A stretch of 64,000 nt of DNA from Thermodesulfitimonas autotrophica (GTDB taxonomy: Bacteria > Bacillota > Desulfotomaculia > Desulfotomaculales > Ammonificaceae), in NCBI RefSeq assembly GCF_003815015.1, contig NZ_RKRE01000001.1, positions 70,460 to 134,459 of the forward strand, read 5' to 3'. Under the pieces are notes generated by a model. That model was not told where the DNA came from and ran no database searches. It saw only the letters and a list, made by a program, of their open reading frames with translations. Position 1 is the stretch's first letter; every line of letters starts with the position of its first letter. Both the position numbers and the translations under genes were made by a program. This document shows positions 36,679 through 47,273 of the stretch, piece after piece.

Positions 36679-37149
36679 GTGCTGCGGTTTACCATTCCCG
36701 GAAGGGAGCCGCTTGAAATCGAGCATGTAGTTCTCGATTTTAACGGTACCTTCGCCTGCGACGGCAGGGTTCTGCCCGGTGTCGCGGAGCGCCTCAACGC
36801 TCTCGCTGACCGGGTTGCGGTCCATATTTTCACCGCGGACACCTTCGGTACGGCGCGGGAAGCCTGCGCGGGCATCCGGGCCAAGGTGGTGGTTACCAGA
36901 CAACCGGTAGTCGGTCCGGAGAAAGAAAGGTACGTGGCAGAATTAGGCGCGGGCAGAACGGCCGCCATCGGTAACGGGGCCAACGACGTGCTCATGCTGC
37001 GCAGGGCGGCCCTCGCCATCCTGGTTCTGGGACCCGAGGGAGCGGCGGTGGAAGCGCTTCTATCGGCGGATGTAGTGGTAAAAGAGATAAACGAGGGACT
37101 GGACCTGCTCCTTAACCCGAAGCGATTGGCGGCTACTCTCAGACGCTAA
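36679..37149 (+). CDS. HAD-superfamily protein resembling a P-type ATPase P domain
   Basis: A small (156-residue) soluble HAD protein. Motif I is VLDFNGTFA: the nucleophile Asp is present but the usual second Asp is Asn, closer to the DKTGT of P-type ATPases than to phosphatases. IFTADTFG is motif II (Thr) and AIGNGANDVLML is motif III/IV. It resembles the catalytic domain of metal P-type ATPases without any membrane part. I use the GTG at 36679, giving MLRFTIPGREPLEIEHVVLD. The substrate is unknown. Confidence 0.7.
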   Translation: MLRFTIPGREPLEIEHVVLDFNGTFACDGRVLPGVAERLNALADRVAVHIFTADTFGTAREACAGIRAKVVVTRQPVVGPEKERYVAELGAGRTAAIGNGANDVLMLRRAALAILVLGPEGAAVEALLSADVVVKEINEGLDLLLNPKRLAATLRR

Positions 37150-37228
37150 TTTTCCCCCGGGCGGAGGAGGATGAAGGGGATTTCCTGTCGAATTTCCTTA
37201 ACTAACTATAGCATGGGGGGACTTCTTG

Positions 37229-37411
37229 ATGGAAAAACGTTGCATCCTCTGCGGGCGGAAGTTCGAGGTTGAAACGCTTGAAGAGATGGTTCAGGAAGAG
37301 GAGGAGGATTTTCTGGAGCCTCCCCGCAAGATCCCCTCGGTCTGCCCGCTGTGTCAGGCAAAGATAAAGCACGAGGCAGAAGAATCCCAAAAGGTGCCGA
37401 AACCGATGTAG
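37229..37411 (+). CDS. Small zinc-ribbon protein (DUF2197-like)
   Basis: A 60-residue protein with two CxxC knuckles (CILCGRKF and CPLCQAKI) flanking an acidic stretch (EEMVQEEEEDFLE). This is the pattern of a small zinc ribbon seen in many Firmicutes. ATG start behind TGGGGGGA; a TTG immediately before is also possible. Function unknown. It is 18 bases ahead of the UPF0182 gene. Confidence 0.7.
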   Translation: MEKRCILCGRKFEVETLEEMVQEEEEDFLEPPRKIPSVCPLCQAKIKHEAEESQKVPKPM

Positions 37412-37429
37412 TTTAAGGGAGGTGGCCCC

Positions 37430-40150
37430 GTGCGAGCGGGCCGCTGGTTGGTCTACCTTTTCCTGGGGCTGCTCCTGGTCTTGTACATCCTGTTGGGCGG
37501 CGCGGCGCATTTTTACACCGACTGGCTTTGGTTCAAGTCCCTCGGGTTTCAGGCGGTTTTCTGGAAAACCCTTCTCACCAAAGCGGGCGTGCGGGCCGTT
37601 GCGGGCTTGGCGGTTTTTCTCTTTCTTTTTCTTAACCTGTGGGTAACGCGCCGGCACTTTAGCAGGCCACTGAAGGTCGTTGCCGGCGAAGAGCAGACCT
37701 TACAATTAAACCCTTGGTTTGACGTCCTGAGCCGGCGCTTGCTGACGCTGCTCTTTTTGTTCGGCAGTGCTGCCGTAGCCATGATCTTTAGTTCCCTGGC
37801 CGGGGCCAAATGGCTTTCGTGGGAACAGTTCCTGCACCCGGTTGGTTTTGGCGTGCAGGACCCGTTTTTCGGTAAAGACCTCGGTTTCTACCTCTTCTCG
37901 CTACCATTTTACGTTTTCCTTTACCGTTTTGCCTTCGGGGTCGTCCTTTTTACAACCCTTACGGTGCTCCTGATTTATCTCCTTGCGGATCCCCTTAAGG
38001 GTTACGGCTGGTGGCGTTCGCCGTGGGTAGTCCGCCACCTGGCCTTCCTGGGCGCGGTCCTTTTTGTTCTAAAAGCCTGGGGTTATTACCTGCACCAGTT
38101 TCTCATCTATTATTCAGAGCGGGGCGCGGTCTTCGGGCCCGGGTACACCGACATCCACGCCAGCCTGTTAGCGATCCGCGTCCTCTGCTTCGTGGCGCTC
38201 GTGATGGCCTTGGTGAGCCTTTACGGGGGGATACGCGGTTCTTTTTCCTATCCCGCCGGTGCGGTGGCGGTTCTGGTTGCGGCTTCTTTCTGCCTTGGTG
38301 TTCTTTATCCGGCGGTGGTCCAGAAGCTCGTGGTGGAGCCGAACGAGCTTGAGCGGGAGCGTCCCTACATCGAAAAAGCGATTGCCTTCACCAGGATGGC
38401 TTACGGACTTGACGCTATCGAGCGGCGGTCGTTTCCGGCGGGGAAACTCCTACGCCCGGAAGATGTGGCGGCGAACCGGGATGCTTTTGCGAATATCCGG
38501 CTCTGGGACTGGCAGCCGCTCAAACAGACCTACAGCCAGCTCCAGGAGATGCGTCTTTACTACCAGTTCCACGATATCGACATCGATCGCTACCGGGTGA
38601 ACGGGGAATACCGCCAGGTGATGGTTGCTGCTCGGGAACTCAACCAGGAGCAGTTACCGCAGCAGGCCAAGACCTGGGTCAACCGCCACCTTAAGTACAC
38701 GCACGGCTACGGGATTGCTATGAGCCCCGTTAACGAGGTGACGCCGGAGGGGCTGCCCGAGTTTTTCTTCAAAGACATCCCCCCGCAGACCACCACGGAC
38801 CTCAAGATCACGCGGCCGGAGATCTACTTCGGCGAGGTTGAGGCGCCTTACATCATCGTCGGTACCCGTACGGGCGAGTTCGACTATCCCCGGGGTGACG
38901 CGAATGTTTATACCCGGTACCGGGGCGAGGGTGGGGTGCGCTTGGGCGGACTGGGGCGCAGATTGATGTTCGCCCTTTCGTTCCAAGATTACCGTTTGCT
39001 TCTCTCCCGCGACGTCACGCGTGACTCTCGGGTTCTCTACTACCGGGATATAGGACGGCGGGTGCGAAAAATTGCGCCTTTTCTGCGCTACGACCACGAC
39101 CCTTACGTGGTCCTTGCCGGCGGCCGCCTCTTCTACCTGTGGGACGCTTACACGACTTCGCACTGGTTCCCCTACGCAGAGCCGCACGGCGAGTTCAATT
39201 ATATCCGGAACGCCGTTAAGGTGGTGGTTGATGCCTATACAGGCGAGGTTCGTTTTTACATCAGCGATCCTGGGGACCCAGTTGTGAAGAGTTTCGCTCG
39301 TATTTTCCCGTCTCTCTTTGCGCCCCTGGAGGAAATGCCGCGGGAGCTTAAAGACCACCTCCGCTACCCGGAAGATCTCTTTTTGGTCCAGGCCGAAATG
39401 TACGCCGTCTACCACATGCAGGATCCCCAGGTTTTCTACAACAAGGAGGATAAATGGGTGCTCCCTACCGAGCTCTTCGGTGCCGAAGAGGTGCGAATGG
39501 AGCCTTACTACGTTATCACGCGCCTTCCCGGGGCGAAAAAACCCGAGTTTATGCTCATCATGCCTTTTACCCCCCAGAACAAGAAAAACATGATCGCCTG
39601 GCTTGCGGCCCGCTGTGACGGCGAGAACTACGGCCACCTCCTGGTTTACGAGTTTCCGAAACAGGAGCTGGTCTACGGGCCGATGCAGGTTGAAGCCCGG
39701 ATCAACCAAGACGCGCAGATATCGCAGCAGCTCACCCTCTGGGACCAGCGGGGTTCCCGGGTGATCCGCGGCAACCTCCTGATCATTCCGGTGAAGGATG
39801 CGCTCATCTATGTTGAGCCGCTCTACTTGCAGGCGGAGCAGTCCCGGATGCCCGAGCTCCGGCGGGTTATCGTGGTTCACGGTGACCGGATCGTGATGGA
39901 AAGCACGCTGGCGGCGGCACTCGAGCGGCTTTTTGCAGCCGGTTCTCCTCGATCCCCTGCCGGCACGATGGAGGCGGCGGGGCGTTCGGTTGCGGAATTA
40001 GTGGGCGAGGCCAACGCTCTTTACCGGCGGGCGGAGGAGGCCCTGAGGACCGGTGACTGGGCTGGCTACGGCAAAAACCTATCGGCACTAAAAGAGATTC
40101 TCACAGAACTTGAGAAGAGAACCCGCGCGGCCGATAAAGTATACAAATAG
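37430..40150 (+). CDS. UPF0182 family large membrane protein
   Basis: A 906-residue protein of uncharacterised family UPF0182 (COG1615). The first about 290 residues contain some seven hydrophobic segments, beginning with RWLVYLFLGLLLVLYILLGG. A large extracytoplasmic domain of about 600 residues rich in Tyr and Arg follows; it includes FLRYDHDPYVVLAGGRLFYLWDAYT and PLYLQAEQSRMPELRRVIV, conserved in the family. A C-terminal helical tail ends the protein. GTG start behind GGGAGGTGG. Function unknown. Confidence 0.88.
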   Translation: MRAGRWLVYLFLGLLLVLYILLGGAAHFYTDWLWFKSLGFQAVFWKTLLTKAGVRAVAGLAVFLFLFLNLWVTRRHFSRPLKVVAGEEQTLQLNPWFDVLSRRLLTLLFLFGSAAVAMIFSSLAGAKWLSWEQFLHPVGFGVQDPFFGKDLGFYLFSLPFYVFLYRFAFGVVLFTTLTVLLIYLLADPLKGYGWWRSPWVVRHLAFLGAVLFVLKAWGYYLHQFLIYYSERGAVFGPGYTDIHASLLAIRVLCFVALVMALVSLYGGIRGSFSYPAGAVAVLVAASFCLGVLYPAVVQKLVVEPNELERERPYIEKAIAFTRMAYGLDAIERRSFPAGKLLRPEDVAANRDAFANIRLWDWQPLKQTYSQLQEMRLYYQFHDIDIDRYRVNGEYRQVMVAARELNQEQLPQQAKTWVNRHLKYTHGYGIAMSPVNEVTPEGLPEFFFKDIPPQTTTDLKITRPEIYFGEVEAPYIIVGTRTGEFDYPRGDANVYTRYRGEGGVRLGGLGRRLMFALSFQDYRLLLSRDVTRDSRVLYYRDIGRRVRKIAPFLRYDHDPYVVLAGGRLFYLWDAYTTSHWFPYAEPHGEFNYIRNAVKVVVDAYTGEVRFYISDPGDPVVKSFARIFPSLFAPLEEMPRELKDHLRYPEDLFLVQAEMYAVYHMQDPQVFYNKEDKWVLPTELFGAEEVRMEPYYVITRLPGAKKPEFMLIMPFTPQNKKNMIAWLAARCDGENYGHLLVYEFPKQELVYGPMQVEARINQDAQISQQLTLWDQRGSRVIRGNLLIIPVKDALIYVEPLYLQAEQSRMPELRRVIVVHGDRIVMESTLAAALERLFAAGSPRSPAGTMEAAGRSVAELVGEANALYRRAEEALRTGDWAGYGKNLSALKEILTELEKRTRAADKVYK

Positions 40151-40190
40151 TCTCTTCCGCGCAGAAGTACAATATCAGGGGGGATCGTTT

Positions 40191-41297
40191 TTGCCGCGGA
40201 CAAAGGTCCAGATCAAACGGATTGGGGTTTTGACCGGCGGCGGCGACGCGCCGGGGCTCAACGCCGTGATCCGGGCGGTGGTGAAGGTGGCCACGCGGGA
40301 ATACGGCCTCACAGTGATCGGTTTTGAGGATGGCTTCGGCGGACTGATTGAAAACCGGGCGCGGCGCCTCACAGAAAAAGAGGTGGTGGGCATTTTGCCC
40401 CGGGGAGGGACGATCCTCGGCACGACTAACCGGGACAACCCCTTCCACTATCCGGTTGAAGAGAATGGCGAGGTCGTTTATAAGGATGTCTCAGGCCGGG
40501 TAATGGAAAACCTTGCCGGACACGGCATCCAAGGGATGGTGATTATTGGTGGTGACGGGAGCCTGAAAATCGCCGAGGAGTTATGGAAGCGTTACAGCCT
40601 CCCGGTTATCGGGGTGCCGAAAACGATTGACAACGACCTGTTAGCTACGGATCAGACTTTCGGCTTTGATACCGCGGTGACCACGGCTACGGAGGCTCTC
40701 GACAAGCTGCACACCACGGCGGAATCGCACCACCGCGTGATGGTCCTGGAGGTTATGGGGCGGTACGCGGGCTGGATTGCGCTTCATGCGGGTGTTGCCG
40801 GGGGCGCCGACGTCATCCTGATACCGGAGATTCCCTTCACCTTCGAGAAGGTTTGTGAAAAAGTACGCGAGCGGCGCAGGGCGGGGAAGAAGTTCTCCAT
40901 AGTTGTGGTTGCGGAAGGGGCCAAGCCAGTCGGCGGGGAGCTGGTCGTGAAGAAGGTGGTTGAAGGGAGCTTCGAGCCCCTGCGTCTGGGTGGCATCGGC
41001 AATGTGGTGGGCGACAAGATAGAAGAAATGACCGGGATTGAGACCAGGGTAACTGTGCTGGGGCATCTCCAGCGCGGCGGCAGCCCGACCTCCTTCGACC
41101 GGATATTGGCAACGCGCTTCGGTGCGGCAGCAGTTAATTTCCTCATGGAGGGGCGGTACGGCGAAATGGTCTGTCTGCGGACGCCCGACATCGGTTCGGT
41201 GCCGCTTGCCGAAGCGACGGGCGCCATGAAGCGGGTGGCGCTCGGGAACGACCTCGTGCGGGCTGCGCGGCAGATGGGGATCAGCTTTGGGGACTGA
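40191..41297 (+). CDS. pfkA: 6-phosphofructokinase, group III-like
   Basis: Phosphorylates fructose 6-phosphate. It begins KRIGVLTGGGDAPGLNAVIRAVV; IIGGDGSLKIAEEL carries the Gly (E. coli 104 equivalent) associated with ATP use, while PKTIDNDLLATDQTFGFDTA has Lys at the 124 equivalent, typical of PPi or mixed-substrate group III enzymes. The phosphoryl donor is therefore uncertain. It is 368 residues. I take the TTG at 40191 behind AGGGGGGAT; the longer frame overlaps UPF0182. Confidence 0.88.
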   Translation: MPRTKVQIKRIGVLTGGGDAPGLNAVIRAVVKVATREYGLTVIGFEDGFGGLIENRARRLTEKEVVGILPRGGTILGTTNRDNPFHYPVEENGEVVYKDVSGRVMENLAGHGIQGMVIIGGDGSLKIAEELWKRYSLPVIGVPKTIDNDLLATDQTFGFDTAVTTATEALDKLHTTAESHHRVMVLEVMGRYAGWIALHAGVAGGADVILIPEIPFTFEKVCEKVRERRRAGKKFSIVVVAEGAKPVGGELVVKKVVEGSFEPLRLGGIGNVVGDKIEEMTGIETRVTVLGHLQRGGSPTSFDRILATRFGAAAVNFLMEGRYGEMVCLRTPDIGSVPLAEATGAMKRVALGNDLVRAARQMGISFGD

Positions 41298-41379
41298 AAT
41301 AATTATTTTCGGAGAAAGAGAAGGAATTTGCAAGCATATACCGAAAGTAACACTAAAAAGGTGAAACAGGGGCACTCTT

Positions 41380-41886
41380 ATGCAGGGTGATCTCCGGCGT
41401 CTTCTCGTTTTAGGTGTAGGAAACGTTCTCCTGCGGGACGAGGGGATTGGGGTCCACGCGGTGAGGGAGTTGCGGCAGCGCGGTTACCCGCCGGAAGTGG
41501 AGATCGTCGACGGCGGGACCGCGGGTCTGGATTTGCTTCACTTTATCGAGGATGCAAGCCATCTGATTGTGATTGATGCGGTGAATGGTGGCGCAGCGCC
41601 AGGAACGCTCTTTCGCTTCACGCCTGAGGAGCTCGACGGTTGCGTGCCCGTTTCCGGCTACTCTCTTCACGGTGTTGGCCTTCTTGAAGTGCTGCACCTT
41701 GCCAGGGCGATGGGCGTGCTGCCGCCGACCGTCATTTTCGGCATTCAGCCGGCAGATCTTAGCTGGGGAACGGAGTTGAGCGCGCCGGTGGCGGCGCGGC
41801 TGCCGCGCCTGCTGGAGCTTATCCACGAGGAGATAGAGTCCTGGCTCACGACGGCGAAACTGCGGTTAGAAGCTATGGAAGGGTAA
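41380..41886 (+). CDS. [NiFe]-hydrogenase maturation protease
   Basis: HyaD/HybD/HycI-type endopeptidase that trims the C-terminus of the large subunit after nickel insertion. LGVGNVLLRDEGIGVHAVREL is the family start, with the nickel-binding Glu; DAVNGG carries the Asp and YSLHGVGLLEVL the His. It is 168 residues. It stands at the head of the hydrogenase/Tat locus, and the large subunit (43272-44741) has a cleavable tail, so substrate and protease are both present. Confidence 0.92.
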   Translation: MQGDLRRLLVLGVGNVLLRDEGIGVHAVRELRQRGYPPEVEIVDGGTAGLDLLHFIEDASHLIVIDAVNGGAAPGTLFRFTPEELDGCVPVSGYSLHGVGLLEVLHLARAMGVLPPTVIFGIQPADLSWGTELSAPVAARLPRLLELIHEEIESWLTTAKLRLEAMEG

Positions 41887-41903
41887 TTTAAGGAGGGATG
41901 AGG

Positions 41904-42113
41904 TTGATTCCCCGAATTGGTCCTGCGGAGCTGGTTTTGATCCTTGGTTTGGCAGTAGTGTTGTTTGGCCCGAAGAAGCTGCCCGAACTCGGTCGTTCCC
42001 TGGGTAAAACGCTGCGGGAATTCCGGAAATCGACACAGGGGGCCGATGAGAGCAACGAGGCAGGCGGGCTGGCGGAAAAGGATGGAAAGGCGGGCGAGCC
42101 GGTCAGAAGCTAA
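41904..42113 (+). CDS. tatA: Twin-arginine translocase subunit TatA, copy 1
   Basis: A 69-residue TatA/E: one membrane helix (ELVLILGLAVVLFGP), the FGPKKLPELGRSLGK hinge and an amphipathic helix, then a charged tail. I prefer the TTG at 41904, seven bases after AAGGAGGG; the ATG at 41898 directly abuts the ribosome site. It precedes the Tat-exported hydrogenase and is a paralogue of the TatA at 45002. Confidence 0.92.
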   Translation: MIPRIGPAELVLILGLAVVLFGPKKLPELGRSLGKTLREFRKSTQGADESNEAGGLAEKDGKAGEPVRS

Positions 42114-42200
42114 GCAGCCTGTCTTTCCGCTTTTTATTTGGCTCTAAATTTCTGGGAGACGGGGGTGGATCGTTCGGAGAAAGAGGAGTGGGTACCTGAT

Positions 42201-42313
42201 TCGAATGTGTACCGGCATGAAATATAGTTAACTGAACCTTCGGGCCGTTCAAGGCTGGACGTCCGGTTTTATGACCGAAGGCAGAGAGAGATTTTAATTA
42301 AGGGGAGGGATAG
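42201..42313 (+). promoter_or_regulatory. Probable promoter and leader of the hydrogenase genes
   Basis: In the 200-base gap after tatA, TTCGAA (42201-42206), 17 bases, TATAGT (42224-42229) is a weak sigma-A candidate. Downstream, CCTTCGG (42237-42243) pairs with CCGAAGG (42275-42281) across about 30 bases, a possible leader hairpin. No named riboswitch or Fnr-type dyad was recognised. Confidence 0.35.
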
Positions 42314-43243
42314 TTGGTGCGCCGCATTTCGCGTCGGGAATTCCTACGCATTTGTACCGGGGCGACGGCCGGGATTGGGTTGTTAACCGCTTTGGAACCG
42401 ACGATCGTGAATACCTTGGCGCAGGCGGCGGAAGGCAAGCCGCCGGTTATCTGGCTTCAGGGCTCGGGCTGCAGCGGTTGTTCTGTTTCGCTTCTAAACA
42501 CCGTGAGCCCCAGCATCGAAAAAGTCCTTCTCGATATTATTAGCCTCAAGTACCATAACACGCTAATGGCCAGCACGGGCGCGAAGGCTTATAACTTCCT
42601 CGCGGAAATGGCCGATAAATACGCCGGGCAGTTCGTTCTGGTGGTTGAAGGTGGTATTTCCACCGCAGCGGGCGGGGCTTATTGCTATATTGCCGAAACC
42701 GAAGATGAGCGAGAGATTTCTATGCTCGAGGCGCTTAAACACTTCGGCAGTAAAGCGGCTGCGGTCGTGGCTGCTGGTTCCTGCGCGTCTTTCGGCGGCA
42801 TTCCGGGTGCCGCGCCTAACCCTACGGGAGTGGTAGGGGTCTGGGAGATTATCAAAGACCGGCCTGTGGTCAATATCGGGTGCTGCCCGATGCACCCTGA
42901 CGATTTTCTCGGCACCCTTGTTTACATGTTGAAGTACGACGATATTCCCGAGTTAGATGAATACAACCGGCCGAAGATGTTTTTCCCCGACATCATCCAT
43001 GTTGGCTGCCCCCGCTGCGGCTACTTTGCCAGGGGCATCTTCGCGAAGAATCCCGGAGACGAGGGCTGCCTTGCCTTTGTCGGGTGCAAGGGTATGGTGG
43101 CGCGCGCCCGGTGTCACCAGCGGCAGTGGAACAACGGGACCAACTGGTGTATCGCTGCCGGGGCGCCGTGCCAGGCCTGCTCGGAGCCGACATTCCCCGA
43201 CGAGTGCAGCCCGCTTTACGGCCGTTACCGCGTGAGTGACTGA
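42314..43243 (+). CDS. [NiFe] hydrogenase small subunit, Tat-exported
   Basis: Electron-transfer subunit. It begins with a twin-arginine signal (RRISRREFLRICTGATAG), which sends the folded heterodimer out through Tat. Fe-S ligands are seen in GSGCSGCSVSLLN, GSCASFGG and GCCPMHP (proximal), HVGCPRCGYFARGIF to GCKG, and NWCIAAGAPCQACSEPTFPDEC (distal and medial). There is no C-terminal membrane helix, so it is not anchored like HyaA. It is 309 residues. The start is TTG, or GTG one codon later. Confidence 0.92.
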   Translation: MVRRISRREFLRICTGATAGIGLLTALEPTIVNTLAQAAEGKPPVIWLQGSGCSGCSVSLLNTVSPSIEKVLLDIISLKYHNTLMASTGAKAYNFLAEMADKYAGQFVLVVEGGISTAAGGAYCYIAETEDEREISMLEALKHFGSKAAAVVAAGSCASFGGIPGAAPNPTGVVGVWEIIKDRPVVNIGCCPMHPDDFLGTLVYMLKYDDIPELDEYNRPKMFFPDIIHVGCPRCGYFARGIFAKNPGDEGCLAFVGCKGMVARARCHQRQWNNGTNWCIAAGAPCQACSEPTFPDECSPLYGRYRVSD

Positions 43244-43271
43244 GAGGGATAGGTGAAAGGGGGGAAGTAAA

Positions 43272-44741
43272 GTGCGCGAGACGACGAATAGTAAAGGTCT
43301 GGTCAAGATCAACCTCGACCCGGTGAACCGGATCGAAGGGCACATGAAGATAAAGGTTCTGGTAGAAAACGGCAAGGTGGTTGATGCCTATTCTTGCGGT
43401 CATCTCTTCCGGGGGTTCGAGATTATCCTGAAGGGGCGCGACCCGCGCGACGCGCAGCATCTCACCCAGCGGGTTTGTGGCGTCTGCCCCACTGCGCACG
43501 CGATGGCTTCGGCGCGCTGTCTGGACGACGCCTTCGGTGCGGTGGTACCTCCGAACGGACGGATTATCCGGAACCTGATTCAGGGGGCTAACTACATTCA
43601 GTCCCACATCCTGCACTTTTACCATTTAGCGGCCCTCGACTACGTCCGCGGTCCTGAGACGGCGCCCTTCATTCCGCGGACCGGCGACGATTACCGGCTG
43701 CCGGATGCGGTTAACGACATGGCCGTTCAGCATTACGTGCAGGCACTGGCCATCCGGCGCAGGGCGCACGAGATGCTGGCCATTTTTGGCGCCAAAATGC
43801 CTCATATTACCACGATCATGCCGGGTGGTGTTACCGAGAAGGTAACACCGGAAAAGGTTAACCAGTTCCGGGCGATTCTCCAGGAACTTACCGATTTTAT
43901 CGATAATGTATATGTGCCGGATGTTTTCATGATTGCCGAGGCCTATAAGGATTATTTCGCGATCGGACAGGGCTGTAAAAATATGCTGGCGTTCGGCGTC
44001 TTTCCGCTGGACGATGATAGGGACCCGAACGGTCAAAACATGATGATCAAGCGGGGTGCCTATACAAGGGGACGCTTCACCGGGGTAGACCCGAAGAAGT
44101 TAACCGAAGACGTAAAGCATTCCTGGTTCAAGGATGAGACTAGCGGGCTCCATCCGGCGGAGGGCAGAACAGAGCCCGAGCCGGGTAAGCCGGATGCTTA
44201 TTCGTGGATAAAGGCACCGCGTTACGATGGCCTGCCCCACGAGGTGGGGCCCCTGGCCCGGATGTGGGTGAATAAAGTTCCTGAGGTAGTCAATCTGGGC
44301 GAGAAGGCCTTCTCCGTGATGGGCCGCCACGCGGCGCGGGCGATTGAGTGTAAGTTGATCGCGCACGCGATGTTCGCGTGGCTCGACCAGCTCAAGCCCG
44401 GTGAGCCGACCCACATGCCCTGCTCGGTGCCGCAGGAAGCCCGGGGGATGGGGCTGTGGGAGGCGCCACGCGGCGCTCTGAGCCATTTTATTGAGATCAA
44501 GGATTACCGGATCCAGAACTACCAGATTGTATCGTCTACCAGCTGGAACGGGTCACCGCGGGATGACCGGGGGCAGCGCGGACCGATCGAGGAGGCGCTG
44601 GTCGGTACACCGGTTAAGGACCCGGAGAACCCGATCGAGGTGGTCCGGGTGGTGCGCTCCTTCGATCCGTGCTTGGCCTGTGCCGCTCACCTTGTTGAAG
44701 TGGCGAGCGACCGGTGCCATACCATTCAGGTCGTTACTTAG
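43272..44741 (+). CDS. [NiFe] hydrogenase large subunit
   Basis: Catalytic subunit of an uptake-type (group 1-like) hydrogenase. The N-terminal nickel ligands are in QRVCGVCPTAHAMAS, the C-terminal pair in DPCLACAAH. A further 16 residues follow that His and should be removed by the maturation protease upstream. RxxxGHxxxxV-type start FRGFEI and LDPVNRIEGH are typical. No signal peptide: it is carried out by the small subunit. It is 489 residues. GTG start. No cytochrome or quinone-linking subunit follows. Confidence 0.94.
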   Translation: MRETTNSKGLVKINLDPVNRIEGHMKIKVLVENGKVVDAYSCGHLFRGFEIILKGRDPRDAQHLTQRVCGVCPTAHAMASARCLDDAFGAVVPPNGRIIRNLIQGANYIQSHILHFYHLAALDYVRGPETAPFIPRTGDDYRLPDAVNDMAVQHYVQALAIRRRAHEMLAIFGAKMPHITTIMPGGVTEKVTPEKVNQFRAILQELTDFIDNVYVPDVFMIAEAYKDYFAIGQGCKNMLAFGVFPLDDDRDPNGQNMMIKRGAYTRGRFTGVDPKKLTEDVKHSWFKDETSGLHPAEGRTEPEPGKPDAYSWIKAPRYDGLPHEVGPLARMWVNKVPEVVNLGEKAFSVMGRHAARAIECKLIAHAMFAWLDQLKPGEPTHMPCSVPQEARGMGLWEAPRGALSHFIEIKDYRIQNYQIVSSTSWNGSPRDDRGQRGPIEEALVGTPVKDPENPIEVVRVVRSFDPCLACAAHLVEVASDRCHTIQVVT

Positions 44742-44795
44742 AGCCTGTTTGGACTATTTGCTGCAATAGAGACAACATTAGTTTTTCGAGGCTTG

Positions 44796-44820
44796 TTATA
44801 CCAGGTTTTATACCAGGTTT
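44796..44820 (+). repeat. Short direct repeat
   Basis: The 12-base unit TTATACCAGGTT occurs twice in immediate succession between the large subunit gene and the terminator. Purpose unknown; it could be a slippage product. Confidence 0.5.
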
Positions 44821-44821
44821 G

Positions 44822-44854
44822 AAGGTCCTGCCGCGGTCAGGACCTTTCTTCCTT
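44822..44854 (+). terminator. Terminator after the hydrogenase genes
   Basis: A 9-bp stem (AAGGTCCTG/CAGGACCTT) on a seven-base loop, then TCTTCCTT. A second, GC-rich hairpin (44911-44918 with 44927-44934) follows ahead of tatA copy 2. The rest of 44855-45001 shows no gene. Confidence 0.65.
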
Positions 44855-45001
44855 CTGCGGCGAGAAGGATTTTGACGTCCTCTGCCGAATTTTTTCGTAT
44901 GGGTTCTGGTCCCGCGGCCGTGCTTCCGCGGGATTTACGGAAGCAACAGCGGCCGGGATTTGAAGGTGAGCAAGCATTTTTAAGGAAGGAGGCGGGCAGA
45001 G

Positions 45002-45220
45002 GTGTTTCAAGGTATCGGCGTTCCCGAACTGATTCTGATTTTCGCGATTGCGCTCCTAATTTTTGGCCCCAGTAAACTGCCGGAGGTTGGGCGGTCTTTA
45101 GGGAAGACAATCCGCGAGTTCAGGCGCTCCACCCGGGAGATAGCGGAGGACCTTACCGCGGACGTTGAAGAGGTCAAAAAAGAGGTGGAGGAAGTAAGGA
45201 AAAACCTGAAAGAAAGTTGA
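45002..45220 (+). CDS. tatA: Twin-arginine translocase subunit TatA, copy 2
   Basis: A 72-residue Tat[39 protein letters not shown], then a strongly charged helix ([17 protein letters not shown]). It differs enough from copy 1 to be an old paralogue. GTG start behind AAGGAGG. It sits directly before tatC, suggesting that it is the main partner of TatC while copy 1 may serve the hydrogenase. Confidence 0.92.
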   Translation: MFQGIGVPELILIFAIALLIFGPSKLPEVGRSLGKTIREFRRSTREIAEDLTADVEEVKKEVEEVRKNLKES

Positions 45221-45277
45221 AACGGGCTTCGTTCCGGCCGTTAAGGCCTGGCGAGACCGGAGGAAGAGGAGGCTTTT

Positions 45278-47018
<1,741 letters not shown>

Positions 47019-47098
47019 CATTTAAAAAGCGTAAAGAGTAACTTTTTGGTTGCGGTGAGCGATAATCTACAGAGGGTGTGCGGTTGCGCTTCAAGGCG

Positions 47099-47127
47099 TT
47101 GACTTCGGGGAGGGCGCACATTATAAT
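47099..47127 (+). promoter_or_regulatory. Promoter of tRNA-Trp
   Basis: TTGACT (47099-47104), 17 bases, TATAAT (47122-47127), 15 bases before the mature tRNA. A strong sigma-A match. Confidence 0.8.
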
Positions 47128-47142
47128 GTTGTTGGGTGCTGC

Positions 47143-47218
47143 GGGGGAGTAGCTCAATTGGTAGAGCAGCGGTCTCCAAAACCGAAGATTGTGGGTTCGA
47201 GTCCTGCCTCCCCCGCCA
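47143..47218 (+). tRNA. tRNA-Trp (CCA)
   Basis: Acceptor GGGGGAG pairs with CTCCCCC; D arm GCTC/GAGC; anticodon loop CTCCAAA gives CCA; T arm GGTTCGAGTCC. Discriminator G, as usual for tRNA-Trp, and CCA are encoded. 76 bases. Confidence 0.95.
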
Positions 47219-47230
47219 GAAAAAGCGAGA

Positions 47231-47273
47231 AACGGCGAGTTCCGGAACCGGGAAAACTCGCCGTTATTATTTT
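47231..47273 (+). terminator. Terminator after tRNA-Trp
   Basis: A perfect 11-bp stem (AACGGCGAGTT at 47231-47241 with AACTCGCCGTT at 47255-47265) followed by ATTATTTT. The following 47274-47519 holds no gene I can support. Confidence 0.8.

Noticed and set aside
43272-44741. Hydrogenase large subunit truncated or degenerate at the C-terminus
   Set aside because: DPCLACAAH is complete and the extra 16 residues fit a normal pro-peptide for the protease upstream.
44796-44820. Operator made of the repeated TTATACCAGGTT
   Set aside because: It lies between a stop codon and a terminator, not near a promoter; more likely a slippage duplication.
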